From Spirochaetes bacterium RBG_16_49_21 (GTDB lineage Bacteria > Spirochaetota > UBA4802 > UBA5550): 45,696 bases of DNA. The stretch's first letter is position 1, and each line of letters starts with the position of its first letter. The stretch covers positions 24,183 to 69,878 of the forward strand of contig MIBJ01000082.1 of the NCBI GenBank assembly GCA_001829495.1. Direction: 5' to 3'. The notes under the pieces are model-generated. The model did no database searches. It worked only from the letters and a program-made list of their open reading frames with translations, and was not told where the DNA came from. Shown here one piece after another: positions 18,372-25,295 of the stretch. A program made the translations under genes and the position numbers.

Positions 18372-19583
18372 CTACGCAGCTTTTTTCTTCCCGAGATATG
18401 CAAACAGGGGGATGGCGATAAGCTGTACCGCCACGGACAGCGCGGACAGCGCAATCAGGGGCGGGCTCCCCGCCAGGGACAGATCGTACAGAGATCCGAG
18501 GGCCCATGAGCCGGCAAACCAGAGAATGCCGTATCCGGCGTTGAAGATGCCGAAGGCGGAAGCGCGCCGGTTGCCGGGGGCCAGGTCTGATACCACGGAG
18601 CGCATGATCGATTCCTGCCAGCCCATGCCGATCCCCCACACGAGCACACCGGCCCATGCTGCCGCGACCCCGCCCAGAAAAACCAGGGGCGCGAAGCAGG
18701 CTGAGATAACGGTGGCATAAATAAGGCTTTTCACGCCGACCCGGTCGTAGAGCCAGCCGAAGAAAAGGGCGGATACCGCGTCGATCGCCATGGCTGCTGC
18801 GTAGAGCAGGGGGATCATGGATTCCGAAAACATGGATTTCGTCTGGAAATGGTATGCGATCAGGGGAAAATCCGCGAATCCGAGCGCCACACACCCCACT
18901 GCCGCCATGTAGATCCAGTAATCCCTTCCCAGGTCTTTGGTTTCCATCTCGAGCTTATTGACCTCGAGCTCGCTTGGATTCGGATACAGCATCTGTCCCA
19001 CGATCACGAGCGTCAGGGATATGAGAGCCGGCACCAGGAGCACGACGAATCCCAACCGGAAATCGCCGTTCTTAAAAAACAGGACAGCGGCGACGATCAG
19101 GGGGCCCAGCACGGCGCCGATCTGGTCCATGGCCTCATGCAGCCCATAGGTCCAGCCGCTTCCGACCTTCGTGCGGGCGTAGGAGAGCATCGCGTCCCGC
19201 GCAGGCGTCCTGATCGACTTCCCGAAACGCTCGGTGACGATAAGCACGGACGCCAGGAGCCAGTTGCCGGCCAGGGCCAGCAGAGGCACGGCAAGGAGGT
19301 TGATGGCGTATCCGACAAACGTGAGGAGCCAATACCGTTTTGTTTTATCAGCCAGGTATCCGGAAACGATTCTGAAGGTATATCCGATGAGCTCGCCGAA
19401 TCCGGCCACAAACCCGACCAAAGCCGCGCTTCCGCCCAGGAGCTTTAAATACGGCCCCAGGATGCTCCGGGCCCCTTCATAGGTCATGTCCGCGAAGAGG
19501 CTCACGCAGCCGAACAGAACAACGAAGATGATAGCCGAGCTCCTGGAGAATTCCCTGACTTTTATCAATAGTTTGTTGGCCAT
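18372..19583 (-). CDS. Major facilitator superfamily transporter
   Basis: 403 residues with 12 predicted membrane helices. The helix 2-3 loop has GYLADKTKRYW, a variant of the MFS GxLaDrxGrkr motif, and GWLYDRVGVKS repeats it in the C-terminal half. ERFGKSIRTPARDAMLS is typical of a subgroup of putative efflux or phosphate-sugar-like MFS proteins. The substrate is unknown. It is convergent with rmuC, with only 2 bp between the two stop codons, and has no operon partner. Confidence 0.88.
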   Translation of the reverse strand: MANKLLIKVREFSRSSAIIFVVLFGCVSLFADMTYEGARSILGPYLKLLGGSAALVGFVAGFGELIGYTFRIVSGYLADKTKRYWLLTFVGYAINLLAVPLLALAGNWLLASVLIVTERFGKSIRTPARDAMLSYARTKVGSGWTYGLHEAMDQIGAVLGPLIVAAVLFFKNGDFRLGFVVLLVPALISLTLVIVGQMLYPNPSELEVNKLEMETKDLGRDYWIYMAAVGCVALGFADFPLIAYHFQTKSMFSESMIPLLYAAAMAIDAVSALFFGWLYDRVGVKSLIYATVISACFAPLVFLGGVAAAWAGVLVWGIGMGWQESIMRSVVSDLAPGNRRASAFGIFNAGYGILWFAGSWALGSLYDLSLAGSPPLIALSALSVAVQLIAIPLFAYLGKKKAA

Positions 19584-19844
19584 TTTCTTGTCTCACTCCT
19601 AATCATTATAAGTTTGCAGTAAAATTCAATAATCAATGATTTTTCCCCCGCCGCCTTCGACGGGGGAAAAATGAATAATAACTTGAGTTAGGCGAATTTA
19701 TATTGAATATATGATTTTGGCAATTATTTTTGATTCGGATGATCCACTCTCATGCCCCCCAACCCCCCGGAGGGGGGCTTACGTTCACTTGCAAGCCACT
19801 CCATTGGCGCCATCAGAGAATAATCAATCTTAACCACAAAATAA
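19584..19844. other. Intergenic region with two repeats, no gene seen
   Basis: This stretch holds the compensated hairpin at 19640-19671, a GTTAGGCGAATTT motif at about 19686 and a G/C-rich repeat at about 19754-19785 related to that at the window start. I see no credible ORF. Confidence 0.5.
19640..19671. repeat. Intergenic hairpin, CCGCCTYCGA-loop family
   Basis: TTTTTCCCCCG and CGGGGGAAAAA make a perfect 11-bp stem around CCGCCTTCGA, the same loop as the hairpin at 5838-5865 but with a changed and still complementary stem. A terminator role is possible. Confidence 0.5.
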
Positions 19845-19873
19845 TTGACTTATGATCTAAATTGTCCTATAGT
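19845..19873 (+). promoter_or_regulatory. Sigma-70-like promoter of the TPR gene
   Basis: TTGACT (19845-19850) and TATAGT (19868-19873) with a 17-bp spacer, about 45 bp before the GTG start. Confidence 0.6.
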
Positions 19874-19919
19874 TATAAGTAACTCGAATAAGCAATTTTA
19901 ATGGCAGGCAGGATCGATC

Positions 19920-20636
19920 GTGAAAAATTTGAAGGTATTTTTTATTATTGCTACGGCAATAGCAACTATTTTCGTATTGTCGAAATTTTTTAATTTCGGC
20001 TTCTTGCGGAACTTTCAGGAAAACGCGGATAAAAGAATCGAGGGAATCAGGGACAAGATCGAAGACCTTGAAAAGGAGAAGATCAAGGATGTCCGGACGC
20101 TCGCCCGCCTCGCGGACCAGTACACCCAGCTCGGTACGATATATCTTGAGAAAAGGCTATGGGATTCGGCCGTACAGAATTACGATAAGGGGATCAAATA
20201 CGGGAAGAATACACCCGGCGTTTTTTATTCGATCGGACTCGCCCACGCTAATCGCGGAAGCGAGCGGGAGAGCCGGGATGACATAGACAAGGCCGAATTC
20301 TATTACCACAAAGCGATCGAGATGCAGTCTAATTACTATGACGCGCAGAACGCCCTTGCGATTCTTCTCTTTTATCATAAGAACGAGAAGGAAAAGGCGC
20401 TGTCGATCATCGAAGGCGTGGTGTCGCGCAATAAGAGCAGCTACATCGCCCGGTTTACGCTGGGAAGATTTTATTATGAGATGAATAACCTCGACAAGGC
20501 CCTGTCGGTGTATGAGGATCTTGAATCGGATCTTGCCAAGCTCCCGCCATCGGGAATAATAAATGAGTTTAAAAGCCAGTGCAGGGAGAACATCCAGAGG
20601 ATCATGTCGGAGCTATCAATGCGCAAGAGCAAATAA
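19920..20636 (+). CDS. Membrane-anchored TPR-repeat protein
   Basis: 238 residues starting at GTG with AGGCAGGA upstream. An N-terminal anchor or signal (about 5-25) is followed by a charged coiled-coil segment (about 38-60). Three or more tetratricopeptide repeats then run from about 60 to 215, with typical A/Y spacing such as WDSAVQNYDKGIKYG and NNLDKALSVYEDLES. TPR proteins act as protein-interaction scaffolds, and the partner is not indicated. The last 21 bp overlap the convergent uppP gene. Confidence 0.8.
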   Translation: MKNLKVFFIIATAIATIFVLSKFFNFGFLRNFQENADKRIEGIRDKIEDLEKEKIKDVRTLARLADQYTQLGTIYLEKRLWDSAVQNYDKGIKYGKNTPGVFYSIGLAHANRGSERESRDDIDKAEFYYHKAIEMQSNYYDAQNALAILLFYHKNEKEKALSIIEGVVSRNKSSYIARFTLGRFYYEMNNLDKALSVYEDLESDLAKLPPSGIINEFKSQCRENIQRIMSELSMRKSK

Positions 20637-21422
20637 TTGATGCGCGCCGACAATAATGCCCAGTATGATCCGGTAATAGCCGAATGGTATAAAATTTTTT
20701 CTGCCGATGAATTTCATAAATACGGCGATAACCAGCCAGGCGACCAAGAACGATACGATAAAACCGGTGCCGAGCACTAAGATTTCATCTGTTGTCAGGC
20801 CCGTTTCCGCTTTTAATAATGCATACGCCGAGGCTGCAAGCATTGTCGGTATTGCGAGAAAAAACGAAAACTCGGCGGCAACAACACGGGAAGCCCCTAA
20901 AAACATGGCCCCGATAATCGTAGCGGCGGATCTTGATGTTCCCGGAATCATTGCAATGCATTGAATAATACCGATAAATAATGCATTTCTGTAGGTTAAT
21001 GAGGATATTTCATGTATGGTATTATTTTTTTTTCGTTTTTCAAGATAGATTAACAGGATGCCGCCGACAATCAAGGCAATTGATACGACTATTGAATTGA
21101 AAAGATATTGTTTGATATATTTTCCGAAAATAGCGCCCATAATTATTGCCGGAGTTACGCCGATAATTGTCTTTGCCCATAATTTCATTATTCCGGTATT
21201 ATTCCCGTTACTTTTGCCGAAAGGATATAATCGACGCCAAAAATACACGACAACCGAAAGAATGGCGCCCATTTGGATAACAATATCAAACATATACGCA
21301 AATGAGCCGGTAAAATCCACAAATTGATTTAGAATGATCAAATGGCCTGTTGACGATACGGGTAAGAATTCAGTAATCCCTTCCACAATGCCTAATAGTA
21401 TTGATATGAAAAATGGATTCAA
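20616..21422 (-). CDS. uppP: Undecaprenyl-diphosphatase UppP (BacA)
   Basis: 268 residues, polytopic. Family motifs are EGITEFLPVSSTGHL near residue 14 (catalytic Glu and Ser region) and PGTSRSAATIIGAMFLG near 160 (conserved Arg). It removes a phosphate from undecaprenyl diphosphate to recycle the lipid carrier for peptidoglycan and surface glycans, and so supports the glycosyltransferases in this window. It begins 9 bp after the motB stop on the same strand, suggesting a motA-motB-uppP transcript. Its end overlaps the TPR gene. Confidence 0.95.
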   Translation of the reverse strand: MNPFFISILLGIVEGITEFLPVSSTGHLIILNQFVDFTGSFAYMFDIVIQMGAILSVVVYFWRRLYPFGKSNGNNTGIMKLWAKTIIGVTPAIIMGAIFGKYIKQYLFNSIVVSIALIVGGILLIYLEKRKKNNTIHEISSLTYRNALFIGIIQCIAMIPGTSRSAATIIGAMFLGASRVVAAEFSFFLAIPTMLAASAYALLKAETGLTTDEILVLGTGFIVSFLVAWLVIAVFMKFIGRKNFIPFGYYRIILGIIVGAHQLFALAH

Positions 21423-21431
21423 GAGATTTTA

Positions 21432-22217
21432 TTATCTCCATTCCTCGTCAGGCAGCGGACGGGGAATCCTCTTGTCCGCCGACGGCTGGAGGAACCGTTC
21501 CTTCAGGATGACGATATCAACCCTCCGGTTGTACGCCCTTCCTTCCGGCGTATCGTTGGTATCAATCGGCCGGTACTGGCCAAAAGCCACTGCCGAGAGC
21601 TGCCGGGGGTTCACGTCTTCCTCGTCCGTCAAAAAATGAAGGACGTTCAGGGAGCGCGTTGATGAGAGCTCCCAGTTGCTCCGGTACCTCTCGGCCGCCT
21701 TGCCGGGGGTCACCGGGGCATTGTCCGTGTATCCTTCAATCCGCACGAAATTATCCAGCTTGCCTATGATCCTGCCGACCTTCGTAAGCACCTGCTTCAC
21801 CTCATTGCGTATCCGGGCGGATCCGGGATCGAAGAAGGCGTCCCCGCTCAAGGTTATCACGAGCCCCCGCTCATCCTCCATTACCCGGACAAATTTGGTC
21901 TGGATCTCCGGCTTGAAGGCTTCGGTGGCCCGCTTCAGCATCCGCGACATTGAGCGCTGCTTCTCGCTGCTCGGCAGGGCCATGATGTTGTGGCCCAGGT
22001 CCATGAGGTTGCCGGCGGAAATGGACTTGCCCCCGGACATGATGCCGACATTGCCTTTAAAGGAAGATAAAACATACAAAAACTCAAATCCTCTCACCGT
22101 GGTCTCATCACCCATGAGCACGATAAAAAAACAGAGGAGGAGCATGTTCATATCGCCCATGGTCGCGAGCCAGGGGGGTGATCCCTTGATCTGGGATTTT
22201 TTTCTTTTTCCGGCCAT
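21432..22217 (-). CDS. motB: Flagellar motor stator protein MotB
   Basis: 261 residues. A cytoplasmic basic start and one membrane helix carry the proton-binding Asp (Asp22 in TMGDMNMLLLCFF). A linker and a C-terminal OmpA/MotB peptidoglycan-binding domain follow (about 125-245), with IEGYTDNAPV, a Trp-x-Leu-Ser-x-x-Arg motif and YNRRVDI. It anchors the stator to the cell wall. The ATG overlaps the motA stop (TAATG), so the two are translationally coupled. No other flagellar genes are present. The intact Asp and length argue for a working stator subunit. Confidence 0.93.
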   Translation of the reverse strand: MAGKRKKSQIKGSPPWLATMGDMNMLLLCFFIVLMGDETTVRGFEFLYVLSSFKGNVGIMSGGKSISAGNLMDLGHNIMALPSSEKQRSMSRMLKRATEAFKPEIQTKFVRVMEDERGLVITLSGDAFFDPGSARIRNEVKQVLTKVGRIIGKLDNFVRIEGYTDNAPVTPGKAAERYRSNWELSSTRSLNVLHFLTDEEDVNPRQLSAVAFGQYRPIDTNDTPEGRAYNRRVDIVILKERFLQPSADKRIPRPLPDEEWR

Positions 22218-22999
22218 TAACTGCCTTCAACCTCTTCGGTGATCTCCTCCCTCATCTCAGGGGGCAGGAAGGTGACCAGCTTATCCTTTACGATGCGGGG
22301 ATTATCGCCGGATTGTATAGAGAGTACGCCCATGAGAATAATGGCCTTCATGAGCACCTCGTCGTTGGTCATAACGTCGAGACGGGAAGCGAGGGGCTGA
22401 AATATAAGATAGCACATGACCGCGCCGTAAAAGGTGGTTATAATGGCCACGGCAAGATACGGGCCGATTGAGGAGCGGTCGCTCAGGTTCACGAGCATCA
22501 TAACGAGCCCCATGAGGGTACCGATCATGCCGAATGCGGGCGCTAACGTGGCCCAGTCGTCGAAGATGCGCTTGTTGTCGTCGTGACGGTTCACCATCTG
22601 ATCGACCTCGTTTTCCATTATGTTCTTTACCAGCTCCGGATCCGTGCCGTCCACGACGAGCTGCAACCCTTTTCTCATGAAGGGATCGTCCAGGTCCTCG
22701 AGGTCGTCTTCCAGGGCAAGCAGTCCTTCGCGCCGGGCTTTCTCCGAGAATGACACGATCGTCACGATCAACTCGCTCAGGTTATATTTTGTAGGGAAGA
22801 GCGCGACTCTGAAAAAGGTGGGGATTTTCAGAAGCTTTCTCAGGGGATATCCGACCATAAGGGCTCCGATGCTTCCGCCGACGGTGATCATGACTGAGGG
22901 GAGGTCATAGAAGAGGAGGAGACTACCCTTGGCAAAAAGGATGCCCAGGATAAGGGTGGTAATTCCCCAGACCATGCCGATTATCATTATTAGTTCCAT
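22217..22999 (-). CDS. motA: Flagellar motor stator protein MotA
   Basis: 260 residues with four membrane helices and the large cytoplasmic loop between helices 2 and 3. Motifs include the GGSIGALMVGYPL segment, RREGLLALEDDL and PAFGMIGTLMGLVMML. With MotB it forms the ion-driven stator that turns the flagellum. It is the first gene of the motA-motB-uppP group. No clear promoter was found in the 400 bp upstream. Confidence 0.93.
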   Translation of the reverse strand: MELIMIIGMVWGITTLILGILFAKGSLLLFYDLPSVMITVGGSIGALMVGYPLRKLLKIPTFFRVALFPTKYNLSELIVTIVSFSEKARREGLLALEDDLEDLDDPFMRKGLQLVVDGTDPELVKNIMENEVDQMVNRHDDNKRIFDDWATLAPAFGMIGTLMGLVMMLVNLSDRSSIGPYLAVAIITTFYGAVMCYLIFQPLASRLDVMTNDEVLMKAIILMGVLSIQSGDNPRIVKDKLVTFLPPEMREEITEEVEGS

Positions 23000-23347
23000 G
23001 CGCTAACCCCTGAGTAAAAATAGATTCATATAATAATTTCGGTAATTTTTCTGCTTAAAATGTTAAAAAAATTCACGTTTCTCTGGTATTCTTGAGGTAT
23101 CGGCAACGGGGCTCTCTGGGAACGTCAGGATGAGTCCGCTGAATCGTCTATTCATTCAATAATAATCACGATAAAATCGTATAACTGGAATTTTTCGTCA
23201 AGTAATTAATCGGGGCATATCCCTTTAGCGCACTCAAGAGAGGCTCCTTTTAGAAAGCAAAATCGGTGTTGATATTTTTAAGCTGCCGCCTTAAGATATT
23301 TAATAACCTACGAGCAAGGTTGAGTGAAAAGTTAAAGATTATTGACA
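23000..23347. other. Intergenic region without recognised features
   Basis: About 350 bp between divergent genes. I see no credible ORF, repeat or RNA gene in it. The promoter of motA presumably lies here, but I cannot place it. Confidence 0.5.
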
Positions 23348-23377
23348 TTGTCACCTAATTCCGTGTTGGTTTATATT
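23348..23377 (+). promoter_or_regulatory. Possible promoter of the Cys-rich mini-lipoprotein
   Basis: TTGTCA (23348-23353) and TATATT (23372-23377) with an 18-bp spacer, about 45 bp before the ATG. TTGACA at 23342 is too far from the -10 to pair with it. Confidence 0.4.
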
Positions 23378-23421
23378 ATCGATGTTCTCGCCATTTTATA
23401 ATTTAATATCGGAGGATTTTA

Positions 23422-23628
23422 ATGAAAAAAATCGCGCTTATAATTTTAGTTCTCGTCGCTATGTTTATAGCCGCATGTGAAGTGAAAGAAACCGCTAAAG
23501 AGTGCAGAAGTGACGCGAATGAGTTCTATGCCCTGTGCCACTTTTCATGTGCTACAACGGCATGTGAAGATAATTGTTATGATTTATACATACTTTCCTA
23601 TCTTTCCTGCGGAGAGGATGAGGATTAA
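23422..23628 (+). CDS. Small cysteine-rich lipoprotein
   Basis: 68 residues with a perfect GGAGG ribosome-binding site. The signal peptide ends in the lipobox FIAAC (Cys19). The mature part of about 50 residues has six more cysteines (ECRSD, ALCHFSCATTACEDNC, SCGED) and an acidic tail. Six cysteines suggest three disulfides or a metal site on an envelope-anchored peptide. I know no family for it. It stands alone between motA and the integrated element, and a hairpin (CGGTCGGC/GCCGACCG) follows its stop. Confidence 0.75.
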   Translation: MKKIALIILVLVAMFIAACEVKETAKECRSDANEFYALCHFSCATTACEDNCYDLYILSYLSCGEDED

Positions 23629-23633
23629 TCACT

Positions 23634-23655
23634 CGGTCGGCTTGTAAGCCGACCG
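23634..23655. terminator. Hairpin after the mini-lipoprotein gene
   Basis: CGGTCGGC, a 6-nt loop and GCCGACCG: a perfect 8-bp stem starting 6 bp after the stop codon. No T tract follows, so it may be a processing or stability stem rather than an intrinsic terminator. Confidence 0.4.
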
Positions 23656-23823
23656 GCGCGATATCCACCCGTGCGGCGCCGGGGCGCCATCGATGAAGCG
23701 GCTATGCCCCAGGCGAAGCAGGCGCACCGGGAATTTCGGAAAACGGCGTCATGCCGGCTGGAATGAGGCAGAAGGTTTTTATATGATGTTGCAGCAACCC
23801 TTCGGGTTCGGACTTGTCCGGTT

Positions 23824-23870
23824 AAGCGGGGCTGACGGGACTCGAACCCGCGACTCCCTGCGTGACAGGC
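23824..23870. repeat. attL: left 47-bp direct repeat of the integrated element
   Basis: Identical over 47 bp to 36339-36385, which is the 3' half of the tRNA-Asp gene through part of the anticodon arm. Here the rest of the tRNA is missing, as expected for the duplicated att core left by tyrosine-recombinase integration. Confidence 0.92.
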
Positions 23871-23996
23871 CAGAAAGAAAAGTTTTATTACCGTTTATCG
23901 GTGTTTCTCATTGTTCGTTGTTGTGCTGCTAATAAGGAAGAAAGTCAAGTAAAAAACATTGACGAACAATAACGGACAATAATAAAATTTCAGTTT

Positions 23997-24015
23997 ATCT
24001 TACTTTTATCTGACA
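23997..24015 (+). repeat. Left 19-bp subterminal direct repeat (possible integrase arm site)
   Basis: This 19-bp sequence (ATCTTACTTT then TATCTGACA) is identical and in the same orientation as 36233-36251. The copies lie about 127 bp and 88 bp inside the two att repeats, as expected of integrase arm-type sites. Confidence 0.6.
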
Positions 24016-24061
24016 CGAAAACAGAGGGGTCGCAACCTGCGAGGGTAGGGGAAAAATCCAC

Positions 24062-24091
24062 TTGACGCCCGGAAGTTTTATGTGACATAAT
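24062..24091 (+). promoter_or_regulatory. Strong sigma-70-like promoter at the left end of the element
   Basis: TTGACG (24062-24067), an 18-bp spacer and CATAAT (24086-24091). The expected transcription start falls on or next to the ATG at 24098, so the mRNA would be nearly leaderless. The 12-mer ATGTGACATAAT covering the -10 recurs at 26252-26263. Confidence 0.55.
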
Positions 24092-24097
24092 CCAGCC

Positions 24098-24292
24098 ATG
24101 ATTCTCCCCGATATACCCAGGCGAAAACCCGGTCCCCGCTCCCCGGATGAAAACGTGATGCCGCCGCGAATGGCGACGATCGAAAAGAATAAACTGCGAA
24201 TTGAATTTTATGATACTTTGATATTTGCCCAGGCGGTCCAGTGCCTCGCTGAAAATTTAAAGCTGGAATTTTTTGCGGAAAGCGATCGGTAA
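24098..24292 (+). CDS. Small hypothetical protein, possibly from a leaderless mRNA
   Basis: 64 residues with a basic, proline-rich start (RRKPGPRS, AT-hook-like) and an amphipathic C-terminal half (FYDTLIFAQAVQCLAENLKLEFF). I do not recognise it. There is no ribosome-binding site, but a good promoter ends 6 bp before the ATG, which would allow leaderless translation. It is one of only two plus-strand genes of the element. The promoter could instead serve a non-coding RNA. Confidence 0.4.
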   Translation: MILPDIPRRKPGPRSPDENVMPPRMATIEKNKLRIEFYDTLIFAQAVQCLAENLKLEFFAESDR

Positions 24293-24421
24293 GGGCGGAA
24301 ATCCCTGCACCATTGCCCCTGTACGGGGTTTTACAGAGCCCGGACATATCAGGGAACATGGGGCCCGGTTAGCGGAAAGCACCGGGGAAAGCCTGGCCCC
24401 TCCAGGGGTTACGAATAGGCA
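24293..24421. other. G/C-rich, hairpin-rich region, no gene
   Basis: Contains CCCCTGTACGGGG followed by TTTT (about 24315-24331), a possible terminator for the small plus-strand gene, and CCCCTCCAGGGG. A block TGCAC-N2-TTGCCCC ... GAGCCCGGAC (24306-24345) has a diverged partner at 26277-26316 with almost the same spacing. It may be a structured RNA. Confidence 0.4.
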
Positions 24422-24720
24422 GTTGCAACTCGTGCGCGCGTGGGAATAGTGACATCTCTAAAAGTGGAACAATTGCCACCTTTAGAAAAGTCACAATTCG
24501 TGCGCGCGTGGGAATAGTGACTATGATCGATACTTCCACCGTGGGAAGGTTCGATATGTCACAATTCGCGCAGGCGTGGGAATAGTGACTATCTTAACTA
24601 AAAGTCAAGATAGAATAGTCGAACGGTCACAATTCGCGCAGGCGTGGGAATAGTGACTTATTACATATTCCAGCGCGGGAAGTTGTAAAGGGCGGTCCCC
24701 GCATCCGTGGGTGTTACGGT

Positions 24721-24748
24721 CAAATCTTCGTTACGTAACGAAGATTTG
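24721..24748. repeat. Perfect 28-bp palindrome within the hairpin array
   Basis: CAAATCTTCGTTAC followed by its exact reverse complement. It occupies the interval after the degenerate fifth repeat and could extrude as a cruciform or serve as a dimeric-protein site. Confidence 0.85.
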
Positions 24749-24859
24749 GGATATGCACATCATCGTGAAGTGGCATCACTTCCACCAGAAAAACAAGAAT
24801 TGTTTCTTCATAAAGCAGTTGCCGTACCACCCCCTTGTTTTCGTTCCATCGTGCCCGTG

Positions 24860-24950
24860 CGATCCCTCCCCACACCTGTGGGTATTACGTCGCCGATTTC
24901 AGTACCCCAGACGATAAAATTCGATCCCTCCCCACACCTGTGGGTATTAC
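24860..24950. CRISPR. Two identical 29-bp repeats 62 bp apart (CRISPR-like mini-array)
   Basis: The same 29 bp at 24860-24888 and 24922-24950 flank a 33-bp interval. Each repeat contains the hairpin CCCAC-ACCT-GTGGG and ends GTATTAC. A shorter relative at about 24693-24717 (CGGTCCCCGCATCC then GTGGGTGTTAC) differs mainly by transitions. Repeat and interval sizes resemble type I-E arrays, but there is no leader or cas gene, so it may be an orphan or mimic. Confidence 0.45.
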
Positions 24951-25135
24951 CCTAAATCGTCTTTATGTACCGAAGCCTGATATCGCCATCGGCCGTCAAG
25001 CTTGCGGACGAGATTTCTGATCCGTAAAAATTCCAGATATGGATTTTCTCCGGCGTCGTATCTCCAAATAAATTCCTGACAAGCCTGGCGCAGCGCCTTC
25101 TTAAGCTGGCCCCGGATATGGTTATTGATCTTCAT
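24947..25135 (-). CDS. Small hypothetical phage protein, 62 residues
   Basis: Basic, with a central aromatic segment (QACQEFIWRYDAGENPYLEFL) and many Arg/Lys (LRIRNLVRKLDGRWRYQ), so it may bind nucleic acid. I do not recognise it. A much longer reading of this frame back to 25543 crosses the real gene at 25296-25571, so the start at ATG 25135 is chosen. It overlaps the end of the 40-residue gene upstream. Its stop codon overlaps the last repeat of the hairpin array by a few bases, so the operon would be transcribed straight into the array. Confidence 0.6.
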   Translation of the reverse strand: MKINNHIRGQLKKALRQACQEFIWRYDAGENPYLEFLRIRNLVRKLDGRWRYQASVHKDDLG

Positions 25136-25244
25136 TGAGAGCCCGCATGATCGCCCGCTGTAGATCAGTGACCTTGATAATATCGCCGTCCAGCCGGGCC
25201 GCCTCAAGCTCGGGCAACAGTTTTTTAATTTTTTTTGTGTCCAT
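25122..25244 (-). CDS. Very small hypothetical protein, 40 residues
   Basis: Starts with the Lys-rich MDTKKIKKLLPELEAARLDG and ends DLQRAIMRALNEDQ. It is predicted almost wholly helical with a coiled-coil-like pattern. GAGGGG lies about 7 bases before the ATG. It overlaps the start of the following 62-residue gene by 14 bp. No family is recognised; coding is judged from the ribosome-binding site, overlap and regular amphipathic pattern. Confidence 0.55.
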   Translation of the reverse strand: MDTKKIKKLLPELEAARLDGDIIKVTDLQRAIMRALNEDQ

Positions 25245-25295
25245 GATTCGCCCCTCACCCCCGACAGACGAGGGGAGCGCGAGGGGCTGGGAAAG

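Larger units (their letters stand above)
24422..24950. repeat. Hairpin array: regular repeats with palindromic intervals, CRISPR-like spacing
   Basis: Four 32-bp repeats start at 24422, 24490, 24558 and 24626, an exact 68-bp period; copies 3 and 4 are identical. Each has the form GTCAC-A-ATTC-N12-GAAT-A-GTGAC, so it is itself an inverted repeat (copy 1 has three changes). Intervals of 36 bp are unrelated in sequence yet all are inverted repeats: 24457-24486, 24526-24555, 24590-24612 and 24661-24688. A fifth, degenerate repeat starts on the period at 24694. A perfect palindrome (24721-24748), a weaker hairpin (24765-24785) and two 29-bp repeats (24860, 24922) then follow. All repeat types share GTGGG near the 3' end and finish in AC. 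No cas gene is present. Confidence 0.85.

Noticed and set aside
23826-23870. A second tRNA-Asp gene
   Set aside because: Only the 3' portion is present; the acceptor and D-arm half is missing, so it is the att duplication.
24078-24359. 93-codon minus-strand ORF at the left end of the element
   Set aside because: It has no ribosome-binding site, lies opposite a promoter and the small plus-strand gene, and looks like random sequence.
24422-24693. Ordinary CRISPR array
   Set aside because: Repeat and spacer sizes fit, but every interval is an inverted repeat and no cas gene or leader is seen, so a plain immunity array is unlikely.
24422-24693. Integron attC sites
   Set aside because: Imperfect palindromes in series suggested attC, but there is no GTTRRRY-type end, no cassette ORF between them and no integron integrase.
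24707-24955. Plus-strand ORFs across the hairpin array
   Set aside because: The translations follow the repeats (repeated PHLWV-type segments) and are explained by the repetitive, palindromic DNA.
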